From a virus, in the IMG/VR virus record IMGVR_UViG_3300031753_000039, positions 1 to 22,900 of that record: a stretch of DNA of 22,900 bases; one strand, 5' to 3'. Numbering within the stretch: the stretch's first letter is position 1; every line of letters begins with the position of its first letter. The position numbers and the translations under genes are program-made. The notes under the pieces are model-generated. The model ran no database searches and had not been told where the DNA came from. It was given only the letters and a program-made list of their open reading frames with translations. This document shows positions 6,458 to 12,840 of the stretch, piece by piece.

Positions 6458-7852
6458 ATGAAAAGCCTTCCCTTGAAGCCCGTGGACGAGGCGGCCAAAG
6501 CCGACTCGTTCGACTCCATCCGCTCCGCGGTCTCGGATGCGATCAACGCCAACATCCGCGCCGGCGTCGACATGGACTGCGACGACGACGGCACCCAGGA
6601 CGCCATGGCCGGCGAGTATGCCTGGGTGCAAGACATCTTCCCTGGCCAGGTCGTGTATTCGATGTGTGGCTCGATGTTCCAGTGCGACTACTCGATCGAC
6701 GCCGACGGCGACGTGCAGTTGGGGAAGCCAGCGGAAGTCGAAATCAGCTACACCCCGATCACCGACGGCGACGTCAGCGCGGAATCCTTCCGCGTGCTGG
6801 TCGGCTCGGCGATTCCCTTTCAAGAGTCGGCCTACGACGCCGCCTCGGGCAAGCTCACCATGACCGTCATCCGGCCAGGGCTCAACAAGTCGAAGGCCCG
6901 CTACTATCCCGCCGCGACCCTAAAGCGCGACTACGCGGTCTTTGAGAATGCCAAGATGTTCGCGGACCACCAAAGCGAGAAAGAGGCCAAGGACCGGCCG
7001 GAAGGTTCGGTGAACAACTGGGTGGCGTCGATCAAAAAAGTGTGGCCCGAGTCGGACGGCACCATCAAGGCCGAGGCCATGGTCATCGACCCGCCCTTTA
7101 AGGCCAAGCTCGACACGCTCAACAAGGCCGGCTTGCTGCACGAGATGGGTGTCTCCATCCGGGCGATCGGCGAGGCCAGCGAGCAAGAGCGCGACGGCGT
7201 GACCACGAACGTGGTCGAGTCGCTGATCGCGGCACGTTCCGTAGATTTCGTCACCTATGCCGGCGCGGGCGGCCAGGTAGAGGCGATGGAGTCAGCACCG
7301 CTAGACAACCAGTGGGATGTGGACTTGGTGACGGAAGCGGCTCTCCGCAAACGTCGCCCGGACCTGATCCGCCTGGTTGAAAAACATGCCCAGGAGATCG
7401 CAATGAAGTCTGTAGAACAGCAACTCGCCGAATCGCAAACCCAGCTCGGGGCGCTCACCAAAGAGAACGCCGAGCTGAAAACCAAGTTCGAGGAAGCGCA
7501 GAAGAAAGCCGAAGCGGCCCACAAGACGGCCAGCCGCGCGGCCGTCGAGGTCGAGCTCACCAAGCAACTCGCCGAATCCAAGCTGCCCGAGATCGCGCAG
7601 GCCCGGCTGCGCAAGCAGTTCGCGGAAGCGGAGAAGGCCGACGGCATCAAGGAAGCGATTGCCGAAGAGCTCGAGTACCTGAAGAAAGTCGGCGCCACGA
7701 CCAAGACGCCGGCCCCGAAGAACCTGGGCGCCGCGGCCAACGGCACCACGGAAGAGTCGCAGCAGGAAGAGAAGCCCAACCTCGAGGAAGCGTTCGCGCT
7801 GCTTCCCGGCATGTCCAAGGAAGATGCCAAGGTCGCAGCCACCAGTCTGTAA
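6458..7852 (+). CDS. Capsid maturation protease fused to scaffolding domain
   Basis: A protein of 464 residues with a ribosome site AAAGGA just upstream. Residues about 90-300 look like a phage prohead serine protease: a candidate catalytic histidine H171 in M-F-A-D-H, a candidate nucleophile S233 in M-G-V-S-I-R-A, and a conserved-looking S261-V-D-F-V-T-Y-A-G-A-G-G end to the fold. From about residue 316 to 415 the sequence is a charged coiled coil (Q-Q-L-A-E-S-Q-T-Q-L...), followed by a Pro/Glu-rich tail, as in scaffold or delta domains. The protein would assemble inside the prohead, guide capsid assembly, then cleave itself and its partners. Its position before decoration and major capsid genes fits. 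Which residues are catalytic is inferred from family patterns. Confidence 0.85.
   Translation: MKSLPLKPVDEAAKADSFDSIRSAVSDAINANIRAGVDMDCDDDGTQDAMAGEYAWVQDIFPGQVVYSMCGSMFQCDYSIDADGDVQLGKPAEVEISYTPITDGDVSAESFRVLVGSAIPFQESAYDAASGKLTMTVIRPGLNKSKARYYPAATLKRDYAVFENAKMFADHQSEKEAKDRPEGSVNNWVASIKKVWPESDGTIKAEAMVIDPPFKAKLDTLNKAGLLHEMGVSIRAIGEASEQERDGVTTNVVESLIAARSVDFVTYAGAGGQVEAMESAPLDNQWDVDLVTEAALRKRRPDLIRLVEKHAQEIAMKSVEQQLAESQTQLGALTKENAELKTKFEEAQKKAEAAHKTASRAAVEVELTKQLAESKLPEIAQARLRKQFAEAEKADGIKEAIAEELEYLKKVGATTKTPAPKNLGAAANGTTEESQQEEKPNLEEAFALLPGMSKEDAKVAATSL
7403..7852 (+). CDS. Nested in-frame scaffold protein (internal start)
   Basis: An ATG at codon 316 of the protease gene is preceded by AGGAG (7392-7396) with a 6-base spacer, a better ribosome site than many genes in this window have. 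Initiation there would give a 149-residue protein consisting only of the coiled-coil scaffold and its acidic tail. The start falls at the junction between protease and scaffold domains. The arrangement is the same as lambda Nu3 nested within C, which makes separate scaffold expression likely. It is predicted from the ribosome site, not demonstrated. Confidence 0.6.
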   Translation: MKSVEQQLAESQTQLGALTKENAELKTKFEEAQKKAEAAHKTASRAAVEVELTKQLAESKLPEIAQARLRKQFAEAEKADGIKEAIAEELEYLKKVGATTKTPAPKNLGAAANGTTEESQQEEKPNLEEAFALLPGMSKEDAKVAATSL

Positions 7853-7941
7853 GCCCCACCCCCGGAAATAGCTAAACAAAATCGTTCTACCCGACCCTGG
7901 GCGGCTCGCTGCCTTCCCTGGGCCAAAGGAGAAGTGTTGCC

Positions 7942-8382
7942 ATGAAGAACTTTGTACTGACCGGAGACAACCTCAGTTTCCTGGCCTCGCAGATCGTCAA
8001 CCCGGCGCACGTGACGGGCGATACCTACACCAACCTGGTGGGTACCGGCGAAGGCCTCACCGTTCCAATCAACTTGGTCGAAACTGGCGACCCCGTAGTC
8101 ATCGGGCGCATCGTCGGCGTGGCCAATAACGACGCGCTGCAATCGACCGACACCGTAGTGGTCTCCACGCGCGGCGTCTACAACCTGGCCGTGAAGTGCA
8201 TCCACCACGCGATCACCGTCGGGGAAACCGTCTACATCGACCCGGTGACCGCCGTCGTGAGCGACGACTCCACCGCCGTGCCTTTCGGCTGCGCGCTGGC
8301 CGCAGTCGCGGGCGGTGCGACCACCACCATCAACGTCAAGCTGTTCGGACAAACGCCAGGAGCAGCGGGCGCGAATAGCTAA
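7942..8382 (+). CDS. Capsid decoration protein, DUF2190-like
   Basis: A protein of 146 residues with a strong ribosome site AAAGGAG at 7925-7931. The sequence follows the DUF2190 pattern: N-terminal strand, G-D-P-V-V-I-G-R-I-V-G-V-A-N-N-D-A, then V-V-V-S-T-R-G-V-Y-N-L, A-I-T-V-G-E-T-V-Y-I-D, G-C-A-L-A-A-V-A-G-G-A, and T-I-N-V-K-L-F-G. Members of this family are encoded just before the major capsid gene in many phages and are thought to be head decoration proteins. The 89 bases before it hold no gene and no convincing promoter. Confidence 0.8.
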   Translation: MKNFVLTGDNLSFLASQIVNPAHVTGDTYTNLVGTGEGLTVPINLVETGDPVVIGRIVGVANNDALQSTDTVVVSTRGVYNLAVKCIHHAITVGETVYIDPVTAVVSDDSTAVPFGCALAAVAGGATTTINVKLFGQTPGAAGANS

Positions 8383-8392
8383 GCAGTTCCGT

Positions 8393-8424
8393 GAGGCCTG
8401 CCCAGAGGCCTCTTCTCATTTTTT
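8393..8424 (+). terminator. Terminator-like hairpin before the major capsid gene
   Basis: GAGGCCT (8393-8399) and AGGCCTC (8406-8412) form a perfect 7-bp stem with the 6-base loop GCCCAG. Seven bases later comes a run of six T (8419-8424). This fits a Rho-independent terminator or attenuator. The gap between stem and T run is longer than ideal, so it may be partial, or act in mRNA processing and stability. It would separate decoration-protein from capsid transcripts. Confidence 0.6.
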
Positions 8425-8478
8425 GGCGACCACCACAACACACCAACCGGCCCTGTGCCGGCCAAGGAGAAAAGAACA

Positions 8479-9654
8479 ATGAAAGACTTCCTAAGTCTGA
8501 TCGAGGAAGGCGACAAGCTGGAATCCAGTCTCTCCGACGTCCGGCACCGCATTCCGCAGTTCGATACGAAGCTCGTGAAGTTCATCGAGCTGGTCGCCAA
8601 CAAACACGGCTTCAGCACCGCGAAGCGCACCTATCTCTTGAAGGAAGCGGAGTCGACCGCGGACTTCCCTTACCTCTTCGGGACCGTATTGGAGCGGCAA
8701 CTTTACGCCAAATACAAGGCCGCGGACCCGGATTGGAAGGCTTACATCAAAACCGGCACGCAGAACGACTTTCGGCCCACGTGGTTGATCGGCGTGAACG
8801 GGTTGCAAGGTGTGCTGCCAGCAGTCGCACTCCGCGGCGAGTACAAGAACGACGCCGCGCTGGTCGACGGCCGGGTATTCATCAACCTCAGCAAGTACGG
8901 CCGCGAGTTCGGGTTGGCCTGGGAGGCCTTAATTAACGATGACCTCGGCGCCTTCTCCGACCTGGCCGAGCGCTTCGCCACGGCCGCCATGCGGTCGGAG
9001 TACAAGTTCGCGACGCAGCTCTACTCGTCTGCGAGCGGCCCGCATGCCAGCCTGTTCGGTGCGACCATCGCACATCCCCTCTACACCGCGAACATCACCA
9101 ACCTGTTCTCCGGTGCGGGTGCCACCTTCTCCATCACGAACTTGGCCGCCGCGGCCAGCGCGATGCGGCGCTTCGTCGACTACGACGGTGAGCCCGTGAT
9201 CTTCGACGGGTTCGAGCTCATCGTCCCGCCGGCGCTCGAGATCCCGATGTTGCAGGCCTTGAACCCTGCCAACATCATCCAGTCGGGCGGCGATTCCACG
9301 GCTTCCGCCAAGCCGCAGATCCGCAGCTCGTCCAACACCGTGCCTCAGCTCAACATCACCGGGCACGTCAACCCCTACTTGCCGATCGTCGACACCAGCG
9401 GAAACCAGAATAAAACCTGGTACCTGTTCGGCAAGCTCACCAACTCCGGCTACGCCGCGCGGATCAACTTCCTGCGCGGGCACGAGTCGCCCGAGCTGTG
9501 CATGAAGAACCCGAACAAGATCGCACTCGGGGGAGCAACCATGTCCCCGCTCGAGGGCGACTACGAGACCGACTCCATCCGTTGGAGGATCCGCCACATC
9601 TTTGGCGGCGTCCAGGTCGATCCCAACTACGCTTCGGCATACGTCGGCGCGTAA
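8479..9654 (+). CDS. Major capsid protein
   Basis: A protein of 391 residues and the expected shell subunit of the head. The ATG at 8479 is chosen because AAGGAG lies at 8464-8469; an upstream in-frame GTG (8455) would place that site inside the gene. The protein lacks a long N-terminal propeptide but has HK97-like features: a helical N-terminus with R-T-Y-L-L-K-E-A, a central A-A-S-A-M-R-R-F helix followed by D-Y-D-G-E-P-V-I-F-D-G-F-E-L-I-V-P-P-A-L-E, a pattern typical of Mu gpT-like and related capsids, and a C-terminal strand ending I-R-H-I-F-G-G-V-Q-V-D-P. Its order after protease and decoration genes supports the call. Confidence 0.88.
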   Translation: MKDFLSLIEEGDKLESSLSDVRHRIPQFDTKLVKFIELVANKHGFSTAKRTYLLKEAESTADFPYLFGTVLERQLYAKYKAADPDWKAYIKTGTQNDFRPTWLIGVNGLQGVLPAVALRGEYKNDAALVDGRVFINLSKYGREFGLAWEALINDDLGAFSDLAERFATAAMRSEYKFATQLYSSASGPHASLFGATIAHPLYTANITNLFSGAGATFSITNLAAAASAMRRFVDYDGEPVIFDGFELIVPPALEIPMLQALNPANIIQSGGDSTASAKPQIRSSSNTVPQLNITGHVNPYLPIVDTSGNQNKTWYLFGKLTNSGYAARINFLRGHESPELCMKNPNKIALGGATMSPLEGDYETDSIRWRIRHIFGGVQVDPNYASAYVGA

Positions 9655-9751
9655 CCAGACCGGGGAAGTCGAACCTGGCTTCCCCTCAATACCGGATCCC
9701 ACGCTAGTAGCGTGCGTGGGCGAGCAGAAACTGGCTCGCCCTCCGGTCTGG
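9655..9751 (+). ncRNA. Candidate cloverleaf-like structured RNA downstream of the capsid gene
   Basis: The gap begins immediately after the capsid stop codon. CCAGACCGG (9655-9663) pairs perfectly with CCGGTCTGG (9743-9751), enclosing three hairpins. GGGGAAGTC (9662-9670) pairs with GGCTTCCCC (9677-9685), loop GAACCT. CCCACGC (9698-9704) pairs with GCGTGGG (9714-9720). GGGCGAGC (9718-9725) pairs with GCTCGCCC (9734-9741). A few bases at stem junctions are shared, so not all pairs can form at once. Stems of 7 to 9 bp, nearly all perfect, use up most of the gap. It is not a tRNA. The structure was read by eye; no folding energy or conservation data are available. It could protect the capsid mRNA, direct processing, or regulate the gene downstream. 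Confidence 0.55.
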
Positions 9752-9788
9752 GCTCTGCTCCAACCCCTTGCAGAGTCCAGACGGGAGG
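9746..9788 (+). promoter_or_regulatory. Competing 13-bp hairpin abutting the ribosome binding site
   Basis: Bases 9746-9758 (GTCTGGGCTCTGC) pair with 9770-9782 (GCAGAGTCCAGAC) over 13 continuous positions with one G-T wobble and an 11-base loop. The first half of this stem is also the 3' strand of the cloverleaf's closing helix, so the two folds exclude one another. The stem ends directly before GGGAGG (9783-9788), the ribosome site of the gene at 9798. This is the layout of an RNA switch or processing site. No T tract is present, so termination is unlikely. Confidence 0.5.
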
Positions 9789-9797
9789 AAACATTCC

Positions 9798-10034
9798 ATG
9801 GCACAAGACTTAAAACGGCCGAATAGCGGCATCTCGACCGACAGCAAGAACACGGGCTCGACGGGCAAAGAAACCCAGTCCCCGCGCGGCGAGGGAGCGA
9901 CCACCACGGCCAATCTCCAAGGCGCCGGCGAAACCGACGGCGTGCTCGACACCGCGCAAGACTCATCCACCGCGGTCGGCGGGAAAGAGGAAGGATCCAT
10001 CCGCCAGGATCAGACCGGCTACGCAGGCAGCTGA
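9798..10034 (+). CDS. Small hydrophilic, probably disordered protein
   Basis: A protein of 78 residues starting at the ATG placed 9 bases after GGGAGG; an upstream in-frame ATG (9768) falls within the hairpin and lacks such a site. The sequence is almost entirely Gly, Ser, Thr, Asp, Gln, Lys and Glu with no cysteine, no tryptophan and hardly any hydrophobic residues, so it should be unstructured. I recognise no family. It directly follows the structured gap behind the capsid gene and precedes two tiny genes. A minor head component or an assembly helper are possibilities only from position. Confidence 0.65.
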   Translation: MAQDLKRPNSGISTDSKNTGSTGKETQSPRGEGATTTANLQGAGETDGVLDTAQDSSTAVGGKEEGSIRQDQTGYAGS

Positions 10035-10035
10035 A

Positions 10036-10215
10036 ATGTCCGTGGTCACCTTGCAAGGCGAGAGTCGCGCGCCACGCTTGACGCCCGAGGAAGTGGAAAA
10101 GATTTTCCAGTTCGCCTTCCAGGTGCATGACCACTACGCAACGCGGCCGCAACCGCCGATTTTCTGGCACCGCTCGAACTCGGATGCCTTCTGGAACTAC
10201 CGCTTCGACAACTGA
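10036..10215 (+). CDS. 59-residue protein of unknown function
   Basis: The ATG at 10036 lies one base after the previous stop and the frame runs to TGA at 10213-10215. The protein starts M-S-V-V-T-L-Q-G-E-S, has an L-T-P-E-E-V-E-K-I-F-Q-F-A-F-Q-V helix, and ends in an aromatic-rich tail (F-W-H-R-S-N-S-D-A-F-W-N-Y-R-F-D-N). Tight spacing with both neighbours and sensible composition support it as a gene. I do not recognise it. Confidence 0.6.
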   Translation: MSVVTLQGESRAPRLTPEEVEKIFQFAFQVHDHYATRPQPPIFWHRSNSDAFWNYRFDN

Positions 10216-10222
10216 GGCCTTC

Positions 10223-10300
10223 ATGAAATTTCAACTGTTCTTCGCCTGCGCCGTGATGTGTTTGGTCGCGGCGGTGCTGCTGCTCGGCCCGGTGAAATAG
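10223..10300 (+). CDS. 25-residue single-span membrane microprotein
   Basis: A tiny frame from ATG 10223 to TAG 10298-10300 encodes M-K-F-Q-L-F-F-A-C-A followed by V-M-C-L-V-A-A-V-L-L-L-G-P-V-K. It is one hydrophobic segment of about 20 residues flanked by single lysines, which fits a transmembrane helix. Its stop lies two bases before the next ATG, and a weak GAGG (10214-10217) precedes it. It sits among head-tail connector genes. It could be a membrane-active peptide or a remnant; being so short it may also be chance, though the spacing argues against that. Confidence 0.5.
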   Translation: MKFQLFFACAVMCLVAAVLLLGPVK

Positions 10301-10302
10301 CG

Positions 10303-10737
10303 ATGTCTTTCTCTTACGACCTCGGCACCACCACTGGCCAGATGCGCCTGCTCATCCAGGACACCAACGCCACTTCGCCCTATTTCTCGGATGAAGAGCT
10401 GGCCGCCTTTCAGCAGGTCACGCTGCAACAGGTCGACGGGCCCACCATCTTTTTCGGATCCGGCGACATCCCGCTCAACGAGCTGCTGCTCCTGTCCTGC
10501 GCCCAGGCCATGGACGCACTCGCCAGCCGGGTGGCCGCTTCCGGCGCCGGGCAGACCATCCAGATCGGCGACTTCCGGGTGTCCGGCAAGGATCAGGTCA
10601 CGGCGCTTCAGGCCCTGGGCCAGCGCTTCCGGGATGCCGTCGACAATTTGCCCGCCTGGGGAATCATCGAAGAGAACCTGTGCGGCTTCAACGAGCTGGT
10701 CATCATCCGCAACTGGGTGCTGAGGACGGAACTCTAA
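10303..10737 (+). CDS. Head-tail adaptor (connector) protein
   Basis: A protein of 144 residues. ATG 10303 is chosen over the in-frame ATG at 10258, which lies inside the microprotein gene. The opening M-S-F-S-Y-D-L-G-T-T-T-G-Q-M-R-L-L-I-Q-D-T-N...P-Y-F-S-D-E-E-L-A-A-F matches the common pattern of adaptor proteins that sit under the portal (SPP1 gp15/HK97 gp6 type): R-L-L-I-x-D-T, F-S-D-E-E-I, then a helix rich in Ala and Leu and a D-A-L-A-S-R-V helix. It forms a ring between portal and closure protein. The next gene starts one base after its stop. Confidence 0.75.
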   Translation: MSFSYDLGTTTGQMRLLIQDTNATSPYFSDEELAAFQQVTLQQVDGPTIFFGSGDIPLNELLLLSCAQAMDALASRVAASGAGQTIQIGDFRVSGKDQVTALQALGQRFRDAVDNLPAWGIIEENLCGFNELVIIRNWVLRTEL

Positions 10738-10738
10738 C

Positions 10739-11149
10739 GTGGCCGACGTCTTCGACGCGCAGCTGGACAAGCTGGCCAACGTGCTTACCCGCTCGACCGC
10801 GGGCGGCGACAAGTACGGCCTGGCGGATCCCAGCTACACGACCGTCGCCACCGCCGTACCCTGCCACCTCTCGACCGGCTCGGTCGGGACCGACAAGGAG
10901 CTGCTGGCCAAGGCGAAAGAAGCGATCGCCTACAAGAAGGTCTTTCTCCGGCCGTGGTTTCTCGACCCGGCGCCGGATGGCTCTTACGCGCCGAATCACG
11001 CGATCGGGGCGACTAGCTACAACACCAAGCCGTTGACCCACGATCACTGGTTCCAGATCGACGGCGTGATGTACGACATTTTCCAGATTCACAACCCGGC
11101 CGGCAAAGACCATCACCTCGAAGTGTGGTGCCGCCTGGTGCTGCCATGA
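10739..11149 (+). CDS. Head closure (stopper)-type protein
   Basis: A protein of 136 residues starting at GTG one base after the adaptor stop. After a helical N-terminus the protein is beta-rich, with P-C-H-L-S-T-G and K-K-V-F-L-R-P-W-F strands and an I-D-G-V-M-Y-D-I-F-Q-I-H-N-P-A-G-K-D-H-H-L-E-V-W-C-R-L segment. That last stretch resembles the I-x-G-x-x-Y-x-V-x-x-V-x-x-x-x-G-x-x-H-H-x-E-V pattern of head-tail stopper proteins. Its role would be to plug the portal after packaging and offer a tail docking surface. The call rests on pattern plus gene order. Confidence 0.7.
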   Translation: MADVFDAQLDKLANVLTRSTAGGDKYGLADPSYTTVATAVPCHLSTGSVGTDKELLAKAKEAIAYKKVFLRPWFLDPAPDGSYAPNHAIGATSYNTKPLTHDHWFQIDGVMYDIFQIHNPAGKDHHLEVWCRLVLP

Positions 11150-11391
11150 TCGCCGCCAACCTGATCGAGCTCGAAGAAGTGGTCTCCTCGAACATCGCGC
11201 GCCTCGGCTACGACGAGGAGAGCGCGACCCTCGTGGTCGAATTCCGCTCGAGCCCGGTGCGCTGGGCCTACCCCACGGTGAGCCCCGAGCTCTATCACCG
11301 GCTGCGCGACGCGAAGCCCTCGATCGGCTCGTTCTTTCATCACGAGATTCGCAAGATTTTCAAAGGTACTCGGTTGGAGCTGGCGAGCTGA
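11146..11391 (+). CDS. KTSC-domain protein
   Basis: A protein of 81 residues; its ATG overlaps the previous stop (ATGA). The sequence S-S-N-I-A-R-L-G-Y-D-E-E-S-A-T-L-V-V-E-F-R-S...W-A-Y-P-T-V-S-P-E-L-Y-H-R-L-R-D-A-K-P-S-I-G-S-F-F-H-H-E-I follows the KTSC domain pattern closely: start S-x-I, Y-D, L-x-V-x-F, Y-x-x-V, Y-x-x-L, A-x-S-x-G-x-F-F. KTSC domains are short and found alone in bacteria and phages or attached to other proteins; their function is not well established. Here it sits between head closure and gp10-like genes with overlapping reading frames on both sides, so it is co-expressed with the connector module. Confidence 0.75.
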   Translation: MIAANLIELEEVVSSNIARLGYDEESATLVVEFRSSPVRWAYPTVSPELYHRLRDAKPSIGSFFHHEIRKIFKGTRLELAS

Positions 11392-11801
11392 TGGCGATCG
11401 GCGCCCACGTGACCATGAACCTGCGCGCCGGCGCCGCTGCGCTCGAGGTCAAGACCGTAATCCTGGACGCGACCCGCGAGGTGTTCGACGAGGACATCGT
11501 GCCCACCGCGAAAGAGCTCTCCCCGGTCACTCCGGAAGGCTACGCGCGCAACCTGGAACTCAAGGCTGAAGGCAAACTCAGCCGGCCGGCCATGGGCACC
11601 GGGCACAACCGGCGCTCAATCGACAGTGTGGTGAATCCGAGCGACGCCGGGCCCGAGGCCGAGCTCTTCACGCAGAGCGGATACGGCGGCTACCTCGAAG
11701 TCGGCACCTCGCGCATGCGCGCCCAGCCCTACATCTACCCGGCATTCGAGCAACACATCGGGAAGCTGCCGCTGCGGGTGAAAGAGAAAATCGGTGGTTG
11801 A
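11391..11801 (+). CDS. HK97 gp10-like tail completion/connector protein
   Basis: A protein of 136 residues with ATG overlapping the preceding TGA. The hallmark is near the C-terminus: Y-G-G-Y-L-E-V-G-T-S-R-M-R-A-Q-P-Y-I-Y-P-A-F-E, a near-consensus HK97 gp10 signature (E-x-G-T-S-x-M-x-A-x-P-F-x-x-P-A). An earlier P-V-T-P-E-G-Y...R-S-I-D-S-V-V segment matches the same family. Members help join head and tail, next to the tail terminator gene as here. Confidence 0.85.
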   Translation: MAIGAHVTMNLRAGAAALEVKTVILDATREVFDEDIVPTAKELSPVTPEGYARNLELKAEGKLSRPAMGTGHNRRSIDSVVNPSDAGPEAELFTQSGYGGYLEVGTSRMRAQPYIYPAFEQHIGKLPLRVKEKIGG

Positions 11802-12237
11802 CGTCAACCTGCTCGTGCGCGACTACCTGCTCGGCCAGGCTTCGGTCACCAACCTGCTGGGCACCAACGCCAACGGCTCGATCTATGCGTCTTACGACTT
11901 GCCCGAGCACTTCGACCCCAAGCTCGGGCCAGGGATTCAGATCTTCCGCGCCGGCGGGCCAGGGGCACATTCCGAAATCCTCGCGCTGGTCGACGCGCGC
12001 ACCCAGGTGAAGGTCTGGGCCGACGTCGAAAAGTCGCTACTGGCCTCGCAAGTCTACAGCGCGATCTTCCAGGTGCTGCACGGCGCCTGCATGGTCACGC
12101 TCGGCGACGGCACCATCATCCGGGCGCTCGAGGTGGCTGCCCCGCAAGACATGACCGACCCCGAGACCGGCTGGGCGTTCGTCTTCGCCTTCTACATGGT
12201 GATGGCGCGGCCCAATCCCGGCTACCTCGGGTCCTAA
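11794..12237 (+). CDS. Tail terminator-like protein
   Basis: A protein of 147 residues, GTG start overlapping the previous gene by 8 bases. Features are an N-terminal helix (L-L-V-R-D-Y-L-L-G-Q-A-S-V-T-N-L-L-G) followed by I-Y-A-S-Y-D-L-P, a beta strand with T-Q-V-K-V-W-A-D, a helix (L-A-S-Q-V-Y-S-A-I-F-Q-V-L-H-G), and a closing strand with W-A-F-V-F-A-F-Y-M-V-M. This is the alpha/beta layout of DUF3168/lambda gpU-type tail terminators, which cap the growing tube and bind the head. The position directly before the tail tube gene agrees. Confidence 0.75.
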   Translation: MVDVNLLVRDYLLGQASVTNLLGTNANGSIYASYDLPEHFDPKLGPGIQIFRAGGPGAHSEILALVDARTQVKVWADVEKSLLASQVYSAIFQVLHGACMVTLGDGTIIRALEVAAPQDMTDPETGWAFVFAFYMVMARPNPGYLGS

Positions 12238-12282
12238 GACTTTCAGCAAATCCCTTCGGGGAAGAAAAAGGAGAAACACACA

Positions 12283-12840
12283 ATGCCAGCACAACCCGAT
12301 GTAGCAAGCATCATCGCGGGGCCTGGGCTGCTTTACATCGCCCCCGTTGGAACTGCTCAACCCGCACTCACCACGCCACTGGTTTGGCCCGCCGCCTGGT
12401 ACACGGTCGGCTACACCGACGCAGGAATTGACTGCATCTACACGCCCACGATCAAAGAGGTGTACGTCGATGAGGAAGCCGCCGTGGTACTCGACATCCT
12501 CGAAAAAGAGAAGTTCGTGGTGCAAGCGCATCTGGCCGAGGTTTCGCTGACGAACCTTCAGGCTTCGATCAGCGCTTCGACCTACGTCGCCGCCACCCCG
12601 CAGATCACCGCCGGCTCGCTGCCACTGCAGTACGTGGCCGTGGGAGTCGTCGGACCCGCGCCGGGCGGCTACACCAACCGGGTCATTCTTCTTTCTAAGG
12701 CGATCACCACCGTGGCCGTGTCGATGAAGATCACCCGTAAAGACAAGCAGGTTTTCCCCGTCTCATGGGATGCCCGCAAGATCCAAGGCGTGAGCCTGTT
12801 CTCGATTACCGACATCGGCACCGGCTACGAAGCCAGCTAA
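12283..12840 (+). CDS. Major tail tube protein
   Basis: A protein of 185 residues with a strong AAGGAG at 12268-12273, fitting a highly made structural protein. The pattern G-P-G-L-L-Y-I-A-P-V-G, then W-Y-T-V-G-Y-T-D-A-G-I, K-E-V-Y-V-D-E-E-A-A-V-V-L-D-I-L, and K-E-K-F-V-V-Q-A-H-L-A-E-V-S-L-T-N-L is typical of siphovirus tube proteins, in which the protein is first referred to its own offset and then forms hexameric rings. The gap before it (12238-12282) holds only a 4-bp stem capped by TTCG (12251-12262) and the ribosome site. Confidence 0.82.
   Translation: MPAQPDVASIIAGPGLLYIAPVGTAQPALTTPLVWPAAWYTVGYTDAGIDCIYTPTIKEVYVDEEAAVVLDILEKEKFVVQAHLAEVSLTNLQASISASTYVAATPQITAGSLPLQYVAVGVVGPAPGGYTNRVILLSKAITTVAVSMKITRKDKQVFPVSWDARKIQGVSLFSITDIGTGYEAS

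Noticed and set aside
9655-9751. tRNA or tRNA-like gene in the cloverleaf gap
   Set aside because: The overall shape recalls a cloverleaf, but the stems are 7-9 bp in every arm, no loop has the T-loop consensus in the right place, no proper 7-base anticodon loop is present and no CCA follows on either strand.
7255-10224. Two long minus-strand frames (7255-8352 and 8929-10224)
   Set aside because: They run across several well-supported + strand genes and the gaps between them, and show Arg/Ala/Val-rich shadow composition.
12251-12262. Terminator before the tail tube gene
   Set aside because: Only a 4-bp stem with a TTCG loop, followed by A-rich sequence leading into the ribosome site rather than a T run.
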